This document shows positions 1 to 11,439 of a stretch of 64,000 bases of DNA, one piece after another (the first letter of the stretch is position 1; each line of letters begins with the position of its first letter). Under the pieces are notes generated by a model. That model ran no database searches. It was not told the origin of the DNA and was given only the letters and a program-made list of their open reading frames with translations. The DNA is from Trichobilharzia szidati (lineage: Eukaryota > Platyhelminthes > Trematoda > Strigeidida > Schistosomatidae), in NCBI GenBank assembly GCA_944472155.2, contig OX235279.1:137860920-137924919 (forward strand), read 5' to 3'. A program made the translations under genes and the position numbers.

Positions 1-1790
1 TTGGCCTTTTCCAAACCATGAAGGGAGATGCTCATTAATACGTTTGTTGCGTTTTTAGTTTTTCGCCCCATATAGCTTTCTCCACGGGAACAGCTAAATT
101 TGTAAATATACGTAGAAGTGACACAGCTAGGCATCTTGCCTTTTGCTTGAGCAATCATAATTGGTCGTCTGGAAAATAACAAACAATTGCAATTTTTGGA
201 ACGGTCGTTTGTTTTTGGCTGTTTTTAGTTTCTTTTTATACCTGATGTCCATGTGTCTCCTTACAAATCTACTAGGATAACCTATTTGGACCAAGGTATT
301 TCGGATGTATCCTAACTCACTTTCTAGGGAGTTATCTATCCATGTCTATCTTGCCCTATTCGTGAGGCATTTGAACAAATTGATTTTGGATTGGATTGGC
401 ACAAAACTGAGGAGATGTGTATATTGTCCTACAGATGTAGGTTTTCTGTGGACATCTCTCTTGAGTGAACCATTTTCACTTCTGCTCAATTGGACATCAA
501 GGAAGTGTAGTCTACCATCGTGTTCTTCTTTACAAGTGAAGATGAGTGATGGATGTGCATCATTAAATTTTATTAACATTTCATTCTTGTCAGCTTTCGC
601 ATCAAGTATAACAAACGTATCATCAACATAACGAAAATAAGAATCCATTTTATCTATTACTTGTTTCCATGGACCATTTTCAAGCCGAGCAAGAAGGAAA
701 TCTTCCAAAATTGGACCCATTGGAAAATCGATGGCAATACCGTTGACTTGTCTGTAATAAAGGTTGTTGCATGTGAAGTGTACACTCATAGTGCATCCTA
801 CAAGCAGCTCCTTCAGACTAATAAGTGGAATTCCAATGTCAAACTGCTTTTCTAGTATATGTTGGCATATGAATTCCACAGTCTCCATAAGCGATACAGT
901 GGTGAACAGTGATGCGAAATCTAAGGATAGCATTCGCTTCCCATTTACATTGATATCATGTACATTAGAAATGAATTTAAAAACAGGACGAAAGAGCTGT
1001 TCAGTACTCCCAGGTTTTCTAATGGTTCTCTAACTGATGAAATCCTCCAACCAATCAAACAAAATTCCCTACAAAACCAAACTTGAAAATTAATCTGATG
1101 CTCAGTAGCGACAGGCCCTGTTCAGGAAGTTTACCTGGGGTTCCAGTGGGAAGCCGTGATCAGTAGGGTGCAGCAGGCTGAAGATGAGACAGTAACTCAT
1201 CAAGGAAGACATTGCGAAGTGGTTACGCTATGTCATGGATTGGCAGACGTTAGAATCCATGGGCTAGCCATTGGATCGGGTCCCAGTGGCTTAATGGTCT
1301 ATGAACTCTCTGGCCTTGTAACTAGAAGGTAGTGGGTCCAAACCCCTGTGGTGGATGCGTACTGTGAAGAACCTCAAACTAGGACGAAAGAGCTGTCTAG
1401 TACGCTCAGGCTTTCCAGTGGTTCTCTAACTGATGTCAGCTCTTGTTGAAATCCGCCGAAAAATCAAATGAATTCAAAAACGTCTTTAACGCTGTGATTT
1501 GCTACATTCATTTTTAACGGTTGGAGGAGTTCACTAAGCCACTTTGTCACTCCATGCTCGGTGGAATAAGGCATATCTAGGACTGGGCGAAGAAGTTTGT
1601 GTACTTTGGGCAGACCGTACAATCGTGAAGTATTACTTCCAGTAGGCTTAAGACGGTTGCAGGCTTCCTTTGAGATTATTTCATTTTTTCTCTCCCACTC
1701 TTTCTTATTTTCCATTTCCTTCGTACTTTTATGATATTTATTTGAACTCTGATCATCTATCCCCTTCACCTTCAGTATTACGTACCTTTT
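1..1790 (-). mobile_element. Penelope-like element (PLE), RT plus start of GIY-YIG, degenerate, split by a SINE
   Basis: Reads right to left and runs off the left window edge. The segment 1769-1464 encodes the RT N-terminal part with LKPTGS and a YGLPKVHK motif typical of PLEs. The segment about 985-346 continues with motif A (SLDFASLFT), a motif B relative (GIAIDFPMGP) and the catalytic YVDDTF at about 619-630, followed by a SFVPIQ motif. Beyond it, in shifted frames, come a GYPSRFV motif and, at about 1-110, the start of a GIY-YIG nuclease (YKFSCSRGESYMGR). PLEs encode a telomerase-related RT and a GIY-YIG endonuclease used for target-primed insertion. Frameshifts, stops and a SINE at 985-1465 make this copy dead. 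The 5' end is truncated near 1790. Confidence 0.85.
985..1465 (+). mobile_element. Sm-alpha-like tRNA-derived SINE, dimer-like copy inserted in the PLE
   Basis: The insertion is bounded by a near-perfect 16-bp target-site duplication, AAATGAATTYAAAAAC, at 969-984 and 1466-1481 (one T/C difference). It splits the PLE RT frame: the VFEFI/VFKFI codons occur on both sides. The tRNA-like promoter part is at about 1288-1350, with CAGTGGCTTAATGG (box A-like) and a box B relative at GGGTCCAAACCCC. A decayed hammerhead-like stretch ending in AGGACGAAAGAGC follows at about 1355-1400. The tail motif GGTTCTCTAACTGATG occurs twice, near 1025 and near 1425, so the copy looks like a 3' half joined to a full unit. 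The same arrangement is seen at 25070-25545. Confidence 0.75.
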
Positions 1791-1833
1791 AGGATTTGAC
1801 CTGATTTACTTATTGAGTTGTCTACATATACAC

Positions 1834-3033
1834 ATATTGTGGTGGTGTGATACAGACAGTGTGTTCCAACGGAATATTATTGTCACATATTCCCACAGTT
1901 CAATACAGCATTGGCAACTGAATACCAAATATCTATTTGAACATTCTATTTCATGTCATTTAATGTAAACTGAAATCACACGCTCAGTGATTGGTTAGAG
2001 AATATAAAAATGTATGTATATGTTAAAACAATTAGTCCCATTGATAAATTTGAATAAGGCATAAGGAAGACAAATTTCTCCAGATGATATCATTTCATAG
2101 TTTCTTTACAACCGCTTTACAACTAACATGGTTAACAATAATAAAATAAAGATCATGACAATTACTCAGTTAAATAAAAAACAAAAGTACATACTAATGA
2201 CCAGTCATATTTAAATAGGTCAAGTAGTCCATGGTAGACGAAGATTGAAGTCTATTGTTTTTTGTACACACAGTTTAGGCTGTATGTCATTAATCCAAAG
2301 TGCTTCCATCACCTTCAATAACCTTGAATTAGAGTTATGTGAAATAATTGTGAAACAGTCATTAATACTGATTTTGTGACCTGACATTAATAAGTGTTTT
2401 GCAATGGATGATGCTGGATTTCTATTCAGATTAATCGCGTTGGGATTTTCTATATGATTTAGTAGCCATTTCGGAACATGTTCTTTTCGACGACATTGGA
2501 ACATTCTGTTGGTTCTACCTATATAGGTGTCACCGCAGCTGCAGGTGAACTTGTAGATACAGTTTGAAGTAGAGTCCATAGAATTTCGTCCTTTAATCGT
2601 AGGTACAGGGATCGAAAATGTTCGGCAAATGAGAAAAAGAGATGCGGCGTAGAATGTGCTTTTGATGGCTGACCGAAGTCTTTGAGCTGTCAACTGCATA
2701 ATCTGGTCGCCGTTGAATGGTAGGTTAATAAAGATAGCTTTCTTTGGTACAGAAGCTGTCTTTTCGAGATGTGGTTTTTCTTTACTGTGACAAGTGATAA
2801 AGTTCTCCGGATAACCATTAGCTAACAAAACTGAATGTATATTTCGAAACTCAACCATCACTGTGTCACTCGTGCATATTTTGCGGGCCCTTGAGAACAA
2901 ACATTCCACAAGGGAACGTTTATACTGGATAGGAACGAAACTGGTAAAATGAAGATATTGTCCACTCCATGTCTGTTTGATCACTTCAAAATATACCTTG
3001 GCTTCCATGTCTTGTCTTCTGTTGTTACAATAT
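1834..3033 (+). repeat. Solo LTR (TGTGGTGGTG family) with 4-bp TSD, split by a PLE insertion
   Basis: The LTR starts TGTGGTGGTGTGATACAG at 1838 and ends TTCTGTTGTTACA at 3029, the usual TG...CA ends. Direct ATAT flanks at 1834-1837 and 3030-3033 fit a 4-bp target-site duplication. The left part (1838 to about 2023) includes a TATAAAA box near 2003. The right part (about 2985-3029) matches the end of the second copy, which lies inverted at 31002-31356. The intervening PLE (2024-2985) is absent from that copy. No internal gag-pol region is present, so this is a solo LTR left by LTR-LTR recombination. The superfamily is not determined; a 4-bp duplication would suit Gypsy/Ty3-type integrases, among others. 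Confidence 0.65.
2024..2985 (-). mobile_element. 5'-truncated Penelope-like element with an open GIY-YIG frame
   Basis: A continuous frame of about 255 codons (about 2985-2220) starts inside the RT C-terminal region (SGQYLHFTSFVPIQYKR, then FSRARKIC and GYPENFI). It passes through a linker and reaches a GIY-YIG nuclease domain: YKFTCSCGDTYIGRTNR, a conserved KEHVPKWL block, SGHKI, EALWI and KLCVQK, ending at TAG 2220-2222. The ATG at 3006-3008 lies in LTR sequence and is not a native start. The 3' UTR runs to about 2024. The copy sits inside an LTR (1838-3029), so it is younger than that LTR. The intact C-terminal frame suggests it is also less decayed than the other PLE copies here. Lacking RT motifs, it cannot be autonomous. 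Confidence 0.8.
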
Positions 3034-4424
3034 TACTACCTTCGTTATTCTTATCGCCACCTGCATAAACCTTATTATCATTAATTTGTTATCATTATAA
3101 TCATCGTTATTACTGACGTTCGAAACATTTACCACATTACTATTATCATCATTATTATTTTCATCCACAAAATCACCGTTATTGGTTGAAATTTTTTTTA
3201 ATGTAAATCCATGTCAGTTAGAGTGAAGCCTGAAGAAGATCTAATTGGAAACAATATTGTTTGCTCATATGTTTTGTTCTAATAAAAGCTAGAATTGACA
3301 CATAGCTATTCATGTGTGCTTAATTGCTCTAGTAACATATTATTTAGCACCAGTCCACTATGAGGCTTTACCATATAACTGGGAAGAGTAGTGGTAATCT
3401 CATTTTGTTACTATATTAGATTCAGAATGTCTTAATGTGGAACAATTCATTATTTCATTTTTTAAGCTAAAAATGAAATTGATCGGGATTAAGACCGTTT
3501 GTCTGACAGTTAATCAATAGAATTTCAGTCTTCAAAGCAAACGCCTGAAAACTTAGTCTAGTCTAATCTGGTCAAATTAATATTGCATCTTCGATTCATA
3601 TTTTAATAAGATTTAACAAGAACGTCTGTTTCATCCTTATACCTATTAATGTCTAATACGGGTTATGAGTAAAAAGTATCATCTACAAAGGTAGTTTATA
3701 TACATTTATAATTAGAGGAGGTTCATTCGCTTAACCTTTTTGACGAATTCATCATGAAACTGTACAAATATTTCTATGTTAAATTTTATCGGCTGACTGA
3801 AGATATTAAGGCTTTTCGTTAGGTTACTCAACCATTTAAGATAATGAATGAGCTAGAATCTGGATATAATTATTACAGTATGACTGGATAACCTAGTAAT
3901 CAGTACGTGGAATACAGGCAGCGACGTTATTCCAGGAGGAAATTTAAAGGATGGATATGAAGCACAATAACAAAGAAAGTATCGCTAATAAGAATAACAG
4001 TTATTGTTGTAGTTAGTCCAGTTTATGAATAGTGGCAAAACAATAAGAAGACGTAAATTACCCGAACCATGTAATGCATTTACCCAGTACATTTAGGATA
4101 TTCTGATCGTACATGTACTTGTAACACATAATTATATAAAAAGTGACCATTATAGGTCAGGATACTTACAGGTCATGAACACGGATAAGAGGTAGGAAAA
4201 TAAGGTGAGATAAAAAAAGGGCGTGAAAACACTTATAATTAGAATGAACTTTAGTTCTAAAGTCGGATTACTAAGGTAGGTTCAAAGTGATAACAATTTT
4301 TTGAACACAACAGGTTTCAGACCTTTTATGACTAAGGCTTCAATGAATTTAAGCAATATAACCTAGAAATAAGCATCAAACAAAGGGCTCCAACAATCCA
4401 ATCAGCTCCCGAAAAGGTGTTTAA
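3034..4424. other. No gene recognised; low-complexity ATT/ATC-rich start
   Basis: About 3050-3190 is rich in ATT/ATC/TTA triplets. The stretch near 3230-3290 (CCTGAAGAAG, then GGAAACAATATTG) resembles the untranslated ends of PLEs in flukes, but this was not pinned to a copy. The rest is AT-rich DNA with no long open frame and no recognised repeat. Confidence 0.4.
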
Positions 4425-4790
4425 ATGTCATCATTGTTGAGCGGTGGTCACCAAAGTCTTATCACTAAACAAAGACTCAGAAAGGAAATTAGTAGAACTA
4501 AATATGCAGCTAAACACATTTTAATAGAGAAAACGAAATTTAAATGGTCCTGTAGTCCCCCACAGCATTCAAGTGAAAGTGTCACATTCTATTGTGTCAG
4601 CCAATGTACATGTATGTTTGTCTGCAAGTACACAGGGAGTACCTATCGTTCTCTGCAGCTTAGGGCCACAGAACACATTCCTAATTTGTTACAAGAACAT
4701 ATAAAGCCGCCTGATTCATTTTAACTCCAAAATAAATTCCGAGCGCCGAGTGTCATCCGTCCCAAAGCACATCGTAAAGATGAATTATAA
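4425..4790 (+). pseudogene. Decayed Penelope-like GIY-YIG fragment
   Basis: An open stretch (4425-4724) ends in CTCMFVCKYTGSTYRSLQL followed by RATEHIPNLL. This layout (Cys-rich strand, then Y-[TI]-G-x-[TS], then EH-x-P) is that of the PLE GIY-YIG domain seen elsewhere in the window. After the stop, relics such as NKFRAPSVI continue to about 4790. The catalytic core is altered and no RT precedes it, so this is a dead fragment. The match is by motif only. Confidence 0.45.
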
Positions 4791-4889
4791 AGTTGATTTC
4801 ACTACTGTCTTTATGCCCATTTATGAAACATGCATGGATCAGATAATGGAAAGAAAATTATAATACAAATAATATAACATTGCATACAA

Positions 4890-5768
4890 TACCGTGGATA
4901 AATTTCAAACTGTTTGCTGATGACATCAAGATATGGAGGGCTTTACACGATGACAGTGATCAACTTGCTTCGCAGGAAGATTTAAACTTGTTAAATGATT
5001 GGTGTGGGCACTGGGCCTTGGAGATTAACTTAAGCAAGAGTGTAGTTATGCATGTATCTCATAGTCACGTGCACAATTACTCAATGAATGGCATTACTCT
5101 CACAGTGGTCACTGAGTACAAGGACTTGGGAGTGGTTGTGCAGCTTGACTTGAGAACAGCAACAAACTGTGGAGCTGCAGCCACTAAAGGTTTTCGAATA
5201 TTATGGGCCATACGCAAAGCTTTTGCGAATTTTGACGCTGAAATATTTCGTATATTATATCCGACTTATATCAGACCTCATTTGGAATATGGGATCCAGG
5301 CAGTGAGCCCGTGTTTCAAATACGAAATAGACTTATTAGAAAGGGTGCAAAGAGTAGGAACTAAGCTAATAAAGGGTTTCTCAACCCTCTCATATGAGGA
5401 GAGGTTAAGTCGACTGGGTTTATTTCCACTGTCATACAGACGACTAAGGGGTGACCTAATACTAGCATACCGTATCCTAAGAAATGATTTTGGAGCTAAT
5501 TTATCTAATTTATTTCTTCCTTCTAGCACCAACCAATTGCTAGGACATCACCTCAAGGTTCAAAAACCACGGTCGAATCGTCTGCGTCTGGAATTCCGTT
5601 TTTCGCATCGAATTGTGAACCATTGGAACTCCCTACCGGAACACGTCGTATCAGCGCCATCCGTTGATTCACTCAAGGCGAGATTGGACCTCCTGTGTGT
5701 AACAAATCGAAAGCATAAACACAGGCATATAGCCTACTATCCTAAATAAATTGTAAACTGTAAACTGT
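4890..5768 (+). mobile_element. CR1/Jockey-like LINE, 3' half of the RT ORF, frame intact
   Basis: A frame of about 285 codons runs to TAA 5747-5749 without a break. It begins inside the RT palm with the catalytic block KLFADDIKIW and continues with LNDWCGHWALEINLSKS, YKDLGVVV, the thumb motif YIRPHLEYG, LERVQRVGTKLI, and a C-terminal NHWNSLPEHVVSAPSVDSLK. These are hallmarks of CR1/Jockey-group non-LTR retrotransposons. The element is 5'-truncated: no ATG opens the frame (the first in-frame start-like codon is TTG) and no endonuclease precedes it. It ends in a short repeated tail (TGTAAAC twice, 5751-5768), like the microsatellite-like tails of CR1 elements. The lack of stops suggests a fairly recent insertion. 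Confidence 0.85.
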
Positions 5769-8700
5769 ATATCAAGATGCCTGGTATTTCACGAATTCGA
5801 AAGTTAAGAAGATATGAAAAAGTGAGTTGTTTTAATTGAATGTAGCATAACTTATGTTTAATGCAGATGAGTAATTAAACATGAACAATAAAACTCCTGA
5901 AAGCTTGACTTTTACTCTCTAGAAACCTAGCTAGTAAGTTCTGCTGTATATCTACGTTATCTGAATACAGCCAATGTATATTGTTTCACTTCGTAGATTG
6001 ACTCGGCAGTCGCACAAACTGTTTGGTTACGGTTGATTTCATTTCGGTTTCACAAACAAATATCAAGGATAAAAAAGTGTTCATAAACTGTAATTATGGA
6101 GCTTTTAGATTTCCTTTATTCTAAGCCTAGCTGAATTATTACTGTTATTACGCATGAAATATATGGTTTCTGCTAATATACAATTTTCATTTAGAGAATT
6201 CTGGTCATGTTATGCAATTGTTTATACAAATTACTCGGCTGTCTTTTAACATTATCGTATTATTTTTATGAATAATTTCCAGTGTTGTGAGAAATTTGAG
6301 TAGGTCTTACGATGTGATTTTCAAACAGAAAAAATATTCAGGTGAAATAATCATATATAAATGAACTATCCGCTTAAAGTATGTTCTAAATATATCACAG
6401 CTGTGTCAAGTTTAGTTTGCGTGCTTCGCTAATGTCTAAATTTCAATTTATTAATTATTTTGGTATAATCTGTAAAGCAGTTTCATGAATGAATCAAAAA
6501 AGGGAGCTGAAATGATATGGATAAATGGAATTCTCCACTGACTCACATTTCGATGACAGAAACAAACATGAATAAGTAAATGAATTTAGCCGTGGATTTT
6601 GAACATTAAGATGCTGTCCACTTCAGACGTAAGAAATAAGCAGGACAGTTTAGCACCTGCATTGTGACATGCGGCACCGAATGCTAATGTTATGTCACAC
6701 ATCAGCTAGTGGTTTGACAGGGGTAATGAATCTAGCTGGTCAAAGCTTCCCTTATATGAGAGGTTTGGGAATCCATTGATCAGGTTCATCTCCACTCTTT
6801 CAACGTTTTCTAATATGTCTGCTTGGTATCTGAAATGTGGTTGGTTGCAGCCTATATTCTAATTATTATCTGATTCAGGCGAGGGATAATATACGAAATA
6901 TATGAAAGGACTTATAGAAAACCCGCAATATTTTAAAATAAATGTGTAATTACACTCTTGTATATATGCAATATAGAAAATCAGTGGTCAGACCATTCAG
7001 TCAGTTTTCAGTTGTTCTACAAATAGTCTTTTTTGATGAAGTCCACAAAGTAAACCTCTGTAAATGTATCCTATTTTGAAGGCAGGGATAAGTAGAGGGA
7101 AAGTTGCTGGAGAAACAACTGTAGCAGACAAAATTTTTTGATTTGAATATCCTAATAAGAACTCGTAGCGGTAAATAATTCCCCAGAATTATTGACCACA
7201 GCAATCATCACTCAACAATGGATGCTGACCCTCACTGTTTAAGTCGACTTGTTTAGCTGAAGGCTTCCGGTCAAGTATCCACGCCATTTGGTACTCCGTC
7301 GTGTCACGTGCGTGCACGACCACTAACCAGCTAAGCATTCACTTCAGCCCGCAATTTGGTCCCAAAATATATATCGTACTTTGGACGACTAAATCTGGTC
7401 TTTTGCTTTGTCTTTGGTACTCGAAGCGCGAACACTATAGAAGTTGTTAGTATAAGATCTTGCGTTAGTATACCCCGTACAATTCGTGAACGTCGACACC
7501 TTCAACCTCCAAAAACTCATTGTACAAATATAAGTAGACAAAGCATGGAAATTTGTAGAACTGTGATAATCAGCTAGTCAAAATTCCCATTTAATTAATC
7601 ATAATACCTTCAAATAGTAATGACGGATCATTTTTGCTCATAATCCTAAAGCTTACTAAGAAATTTCTAAAAATGCGATTTATTTTCAGAAAAAATAGGA
7701 TAAATCTCTCTTTTGGGAGGTAACTGATTTTATTTACAATCAATGCTAACCAGGTAAGGCGTGTCAGTAAATCAGAAAACTGAAGGCCTGTAAATCAATC
7801 TAAGCGTCGATATACTTTTTTACTGAATTGTCGGGAGAATAAGTGAACACGAAATATTTTCTATTCATGGTACTTGAATAACCTGCTTACTATCAGGCAT
7901 ATTTAGCAATTTTTTTGTTTTATGAGTACGATAAGATTGCAAATTGAGAAAAGATTTTATTTTAAAGGAAAAGATAGGCAAATTAAAATAGAACATAAGT
8001 CGGCATTTAGACATTTCGTTGACACAATAAAAGACTGATGAACGCAGATCCACGCTTCCATTACATGGGGGGAATTTAGTCAGGAGGCTGACAGCAGTCC
8101 CAGTAAACTTGTTCTGTGCTTCATCATTGTCTCTTTGATATTTTACTGAGAAATAGGCGTATGGAAATATAGATTACACAATACTAAATTTTTTAAATAA
8201 CACTGTAAGAAAATTAAAATTAAAATCCTCCATGTGCATTCATGAATATATTTGAAGTTAAATCTTAGGTTGCCTTAACACTGAAATTAGGTCAGTATTT
8301 TAATTCTTCAACAAACAAAACAGCCTTCTTTCCTCGTGATCTTAACTGTGACTGGTTTCTACTGGAAATTTTCATATCATTGTATTCACTCATATTGGTA
8401 TCGATTGTCTCGTTGACCTGATATCCGACCTCCCAATAATGTCCCTTACTCCTCATGTAATGAAAAATCTGATCTTTATTCAAATGTCTTTTAATTATGC
8501 GTCGATATCAGTATCAAGATTCTAGGAATTCTCCGGCATTCTTAATGTGTCCTCTGCCTAGTATTTTCACACTTATCAATCGAATTTGTGTCCGTAGTTT
8601 CCCTCAAGAGATTGCCACAGGAAGCGGCTTTGCATGCAGAGATAGACAGCTTTGGGCGCCAGACGTAGAAGTTTTCTGTTATGTGGACACGATAATTTTA

Positions 8701-9249
8701 CTGAATAGTCTTGAACCTAATACAACCAATATTATACAACCAATCAAATTAATTTGATTCACAACTTACCTACCTAGCCTAATTTTATATATGTATGACG
8801 AATTTTGTTTAATGAAGTCGTTCTAACAGTCGCAGGCCAATCTTCGTCTTGTAATATTTATCTTTCTCAGTGAAGCAGGTCGACGAAGAAGTGTAGCCAT
8901 CCCAGAACTAGTGTTACCATCAAGTAAGTGAAACAATTCAAAGCTCTGAAGACCATAACTCTTCCCTCATGACATTCAGAATGTTGTCCACACGTCCAGT
9001 ACGTTTGGTAACTTGTTGAAATAACCATTCAACTTTCAGATAGAAAAGAACTATTTTGTATTTTGCTCAACCAAGTTAAGTATTGTCAGTTAAGTAGTTT
9101 AATCAGCCTATGGATAACACATGTCGAGAAGTTTATTATTTTCTGATAACTGGAAGATAAATAGTTTGAAATGCAGACGAAGCCTTGTTAATGACTGAGT
9201 GATAATAATCATACACTGCAAATTTAGTCTTTCTTTCTTTATCGAAACA
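5769..9249. other. No gene recognised (AT-rich intergenic or intronic DNA)
   Basis: Open frames here are short (under about 90 codons), lack recognisable domains and occur on both strands. No splice-bounded exon, tRNA or element could be supported. Confidence 0.4.
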
Positions 9250-9505
9250 AGTGAATAGTCGGATTCAAGGAAGACAGAAAGATTCGAATCCATGTAGGGT
9301 GCTGGTGGTTCATTCGCAGAACACTCCTCCAACCGAGAAAGTAACCCAAATTAGACATCCAGTCGACGCAGCCTTAAACCTCTCTTGGAAGGTTAAGCAT
9401 GAGACTAGAAATCCCAAACAACACCGCCACTACTGAAAGTTTAAAGCTGACGCTTGAAGTTCTATGTTCCACTCGGTAAGCAAAGAATTAGAAAAAAAAG
9501 GAAAT
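9250..9505 (+). repeat. Repeat ending in an RTE-type 3' tail
   Basis: The end (9455-9505), TTCTATGTTCCACTCGG then AAGCAAAG and a poly-A-like stretch, matches 22795-22885, and it resembles the 3' ends of the RTE copies at 29365 and 34085. The upstream 60-80 bp is also similar between 9400 and 22770. It is probably a short 5'-truncated or non-autonomous retroelement mobilised by RTE machinery. The exact 5' end is unclear. Confidence 0.45.
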
Positions 9506-10564
9506 TAAACTTCCGACCAGATGAAATGAAACCTCTGGCAAAATAATCCAACAGATTATCGCACATTACACTGAAGAAAAAATAATATCCTAGAATTAAT
9601 CAGCTCACAGAAGAGATTACATCCAGGATGGATAAACAGATTTTATAGAATTTTTCAAATTTTTTTATTCACTTATGCCTCAAGTAGATTACGTAAGAAA
9701 ATAACTGCATAACTACCGTTTAAATCCACTCAAAGTCACACAGTCTTAACGCATCTGTCATGTGACTAAGTTGGGACTCAGGAGAACATTAATAATGAGC
9801 ATGATCTTCAGTTTCAGGTGGGCATTAAACTGAAATAATCGATACATTTTTTTCAGTAGTGAAAGTCTTCGGAGTAAAATTAGGTAGGCTAAACATGAGT
9901 AGTGTTCTTGTTTGATTGGAAATACAAAATTCAGTTAATCTATAAGCGCTAGCTAAGATTATTTCTTTCAGTTATTAACTAAACTATCAGAGAGCATTCA
10001 ATTTCAAATGTTAACCATTCATTTTTGACATCAAAGATTTGTAAAATTTAGCTATCCATTCAAACAGCTGAATAGTAATATCAATAATAATCTATGATAT
10101 TGTTCAGTTGAAAGATTGGTAGGTAACAGAGTATTTCTCTCGAACCGTGAACGTCAGTTAAAAAAGAAATAACAACAGCTGTGAAGACATATTCGTAATA
10201 CATATATGAATTAACAGATCAGTCAGATACTGTCGTTTTTGCTGCAGAATAACCCATGTTTTTCGTGTGACAGCAGCACTGATGTTGTCCAGATGGACAA
10301 GAAAAACTTCTCAGTTAAACTGTCCAGCCTAGAGAATACGAGGACACCAAATAAATCCTTCTGAAGCACAAAACATCTCCACAATTTCCTTTAGAATTTC
10401 ATCACATTTTTGTTATTATTCAATAAATTTAAAAATCAGAGTGCATAGTCGTTTTTTCATTATTTTGTTGATTTATCAGTACATTTCCAAATATTGCGTA
10501 TGTTCAATGAGGAATAAAAAACTAAATGAAATTGTAAATGAACTACTTACTACGTAGGGGGAGA
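9506..10564. other. No gene recognised
   Basis: AT-rich sequence with no long frame, tRNA-like fold or repeat that I could recognise. Confidence 0.4.
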
Positions 10565-11378
10565 GTGATGTGTGTTTCAGACACCTTATCGACTGCTGAA
10601 TTGCTCTAGTATATCACTAACTCCTATTCGACTGCAGACTTTGGCACTGGGTCCAAAATTCTGTGATTTTTTGACAAATTCAAATGACGTGGATATAAAT
10701 GTCCAGTTTGAAGGACTGATCTATCAAACTGGTGATCTCATTCCAGCGTCAAACAAATCAGTTGAAAAATTCAAGTCTACAGTACTGAACAGCTGTCATA
10801 ACTATGTAAATACAAAACTAAATGTCAAACGATTGAATTAAGCTGAGGATAGAAAGTAACTACATGAGATTTTGAGTATAAAGACATAGTGCTGATTCGT
10901 CCCGATAAAGGTGCTGGCATCATCCTAATGAATAGCCAAGATTGAGTTGATGAAATGTTATCCATCAATATCAGACGAAAACAAATTTTAGAAGGAAACC
11001 GAACAGAAAGACCAAACTGCGCGGACTGGAGAAAAGATAACACAAACACTGAAGAAGATAAGGAACGAATCAACTATTAACTCTGAATTATTTGAGCATC
11101 TACGACTACCGGGTTGTATAGTTCCCCAGCCATATGGTCTCCCAAAGAGAACGTACCACTACGTGAAATCTTGGACATGACAAATTCACCATATCATGCT
11201 ACTGCCAAATGGCTCGCGGACGTCGTTTGACCTTTCAGAAATAATCTCCATCATCATTGTGTTTCAGATTCATTTGAATTCGTTCATTCAATAAGTGATC
11301 TTAATGTATCCGTGAAGAAAATGATACCTCTGGATGTTACGTCTCTCTTCACCAATGTTCTTCTGACTGAAATCATTT

Positions 11379-11439
<61 letters not shown>

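Noticed and set aside
3006..3008. ATG at 3008 as the start of a PLE protein
   Set aside because: The codons before about 2985 belong to the host LTR sequence; the PLE is 5'-truncated and the ATG is fortuitous.
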